From Chloroflexota bacterium (GTDB taxonomy: Bacteria > Chloroflexota > Chloroflexia > JAMDCE01), in contig JAMDCE010000383.1 of the NCBI GenBank assembly GCA_023489135.1, positions 1 to 6,652 of the forward strand: a DNA stretch of 6,652 nucleotides, read 5' to 3'. Under the pieces are notes generated by a model. The model had not been told where the DNA came from. It searched no databases and saw nothing but the letters and a program-made list of their open reading frames with translations. This document shows positions 6,131-6,652 of this stretch, one piece after another; positions within the stretch are counted from its first letter, which is position 1; each line of letters begins with the position of its first letter. The translations under genes were made by a program, and so were the position numbers.

Positions 6131-6178
6131 TGGGCGCGTGCTGTTGCGTCCGCGAACCCTATCTTTGCAACGCGCCCA
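6131..6178. repeat. 9-bp perfect inverted repeat at the end of the hydrolase gene
   Basis: TGGGCGCGT at 6131-6139 is the exact reverse complement of ACGCGCCCA at 6170-6178, with a 30-base loop. One arm lies in the last codons of the hydrolase gene (stop at 6161-6159), the other in the intergenic gap. Transcribed leftward it could form a GC-rich stem between the hydrolase gene and the nitrate operon, but there is no T-run after it, so it is not a classic intrinsic terminator. It may be chance in GC-rich DNA. Confidence 0.3.
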
Positions 6179-6652
6179 CGTATTCGAGGACTTCGCCGAG
6201 TGTGACGACGTCGGCGTACTTGGCATTCATCTCATAAAGGCTGACGAGATGCGACATCTCGGCTCGATCGAAGGTGCATTCTTCGATGACGAAAACGGGA
6301 AATCCGTGTGAGTGAGCGTCCACGACTGACGCTCGGACGCAGCCTGAGGTGCTTACTCCTGTCACAAGTACGGAATCCACCCCTTGCTGGTGAAGGTAAA
6401 CTGCCAGCGGTGTCCCGAAGAATGCAGACGCGCGAGGCTTCTCCAGGACCCACTCACCAGCCCGTGGAGCTATCAGGTCGGGAATCTCCTCCCTGTCCCC
6501 GCTCAGTTCCGCTTTGCCTGATCGGGTGTGCCCCTTTGTGGCGACGCCGATGAATTCTCTCGTGACGGGATTTCCGCGAGTATAGACTACGCATAGTCCC
6601 TTCTCGCGGCAAGCATCCAGAAGTTTCTTTATGTTCGGCAATGTCGTCCACA
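6159..6652 (-). CDS. N-carbamoylsarcosine amidase-type cysteine hydrolase (isochorismatase superfamily), 5' end missing
   Basis: The frame is open to the right edge, so the N-terminus lies outside; a TTG at 6641 could be read as a start but gives a protein lacking the first beta strand. About 163 residues are visible. Counting from that TTG, K68 in VLEKPRASAFFGTPL and C101 in VTGVSTSGCVRAS are the catalytic lysine and nucleophilic cysteine of isochorismatase-like hydrolases; the catalytic aspartate would be in the missing part. The SAFFGTxL block and the C-terminus NAKYADVVTLGEVLEYVGAL closely follow the N-carbamoylsarcosine amidohydrolase group, whose type enzyme releases ammonia and CO2 to give sarcosine. 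Maleamate amidohydrolase (NicF) and other amidases are close relatives, so the substrate is not certain. It lies upstream of the nitrate operon on the same strand but is separated by about 145 bp and a promoter, so it probably belongs to a different transcription unit. Confidence 0.82.
   Translation of the reverse strand, partial: WTTLPNIKKLLDACREKGLCVVYTRGNPVTREFIGVATKGHTRSGKAELSGDREEIPDLIAPRAGEWVLEKPRASAFFGTPLAVYLHQQGVDSVLVTGVSTSGCVRASVVDAHSHGFPVFVIEECTFDRAEMSHLVSLYEMNAKYADVVTLGEVLEYVGALQR

Noticed and set aside
6131..6178. Intrinsic terminator after the hydrolase gene
   Set aside because: The inverted repeat has a 30-base loop and no T-run on the minus strand; kept only as a low-confidence repeat.

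Overview
The window holds a compact, one-directional block of genes, all on the minus strand. It comes from a bacterium with moderately high GC (by eye, high fifties percent). Nothing here fixes the taxon. The actinobacterial-type signature blocks in the molybdoenzyme, a HEPN protein and a NarI-like membrane subunit would fit an environmental Chloroflexota or Actinomycetota-like lineage, but that is a weak inference.

In transcription order (right to left), the window begins with the 3' part of an N-carbamoylsarcosine-amidase-type cysteine hydrolase (6159-6652, N-terminus outside the window). An intergenic gap of about 145 bp follows and contains a consensus extended -10 promoter (TGCTATAAT on the minus strand, 6094-6102). 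Next come six tightly packed genes, separated by at most 12 bp or overlapping by ATGA. They are a NarI/HdrE/DsrM-like membrane cytochrome-b-type subunit with a C-terminal two-CxxC domain (4968-6014); a NarB/NasC-type molybdopterin nitrate reductase catalytic subunit (2787-4955); a ferredoxin-like protein with four [4Fe-4S] clusters (2158-2775); a twin-arginine Rieske protein (1643-2161); a 75-residue two-TM protein (1419-1646); and a NarK-type nitrate/nitrite MFS transporter (252-1415). After a 122-bp gap with its own sigma70-like promoter, a HEPN-domain gene begins and runs off the left edge (1-129).

The six genes read as one nitrate uptake and reduction operon. NarK brings nitrate in and the Mo-bis-MGD subunit, which has no export signal, reduces it in the cytoplasm. 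The unusual point is the wiring. A catalytic subunit of the soluble assimilatory class is packaged with a NarH/DmsB-like electron-transfer subunit, a membrane subunit with four candidate heme-ligand histidines, and a Rieske protein that should face outside. This looks like a quinol-linked membrane nitrate reductase assembled from non-NarGHI parts. No nitrite reductase, NarJ-type chaperone, tRNA, rRNA, CRISPR array or insertion sequence is visible.
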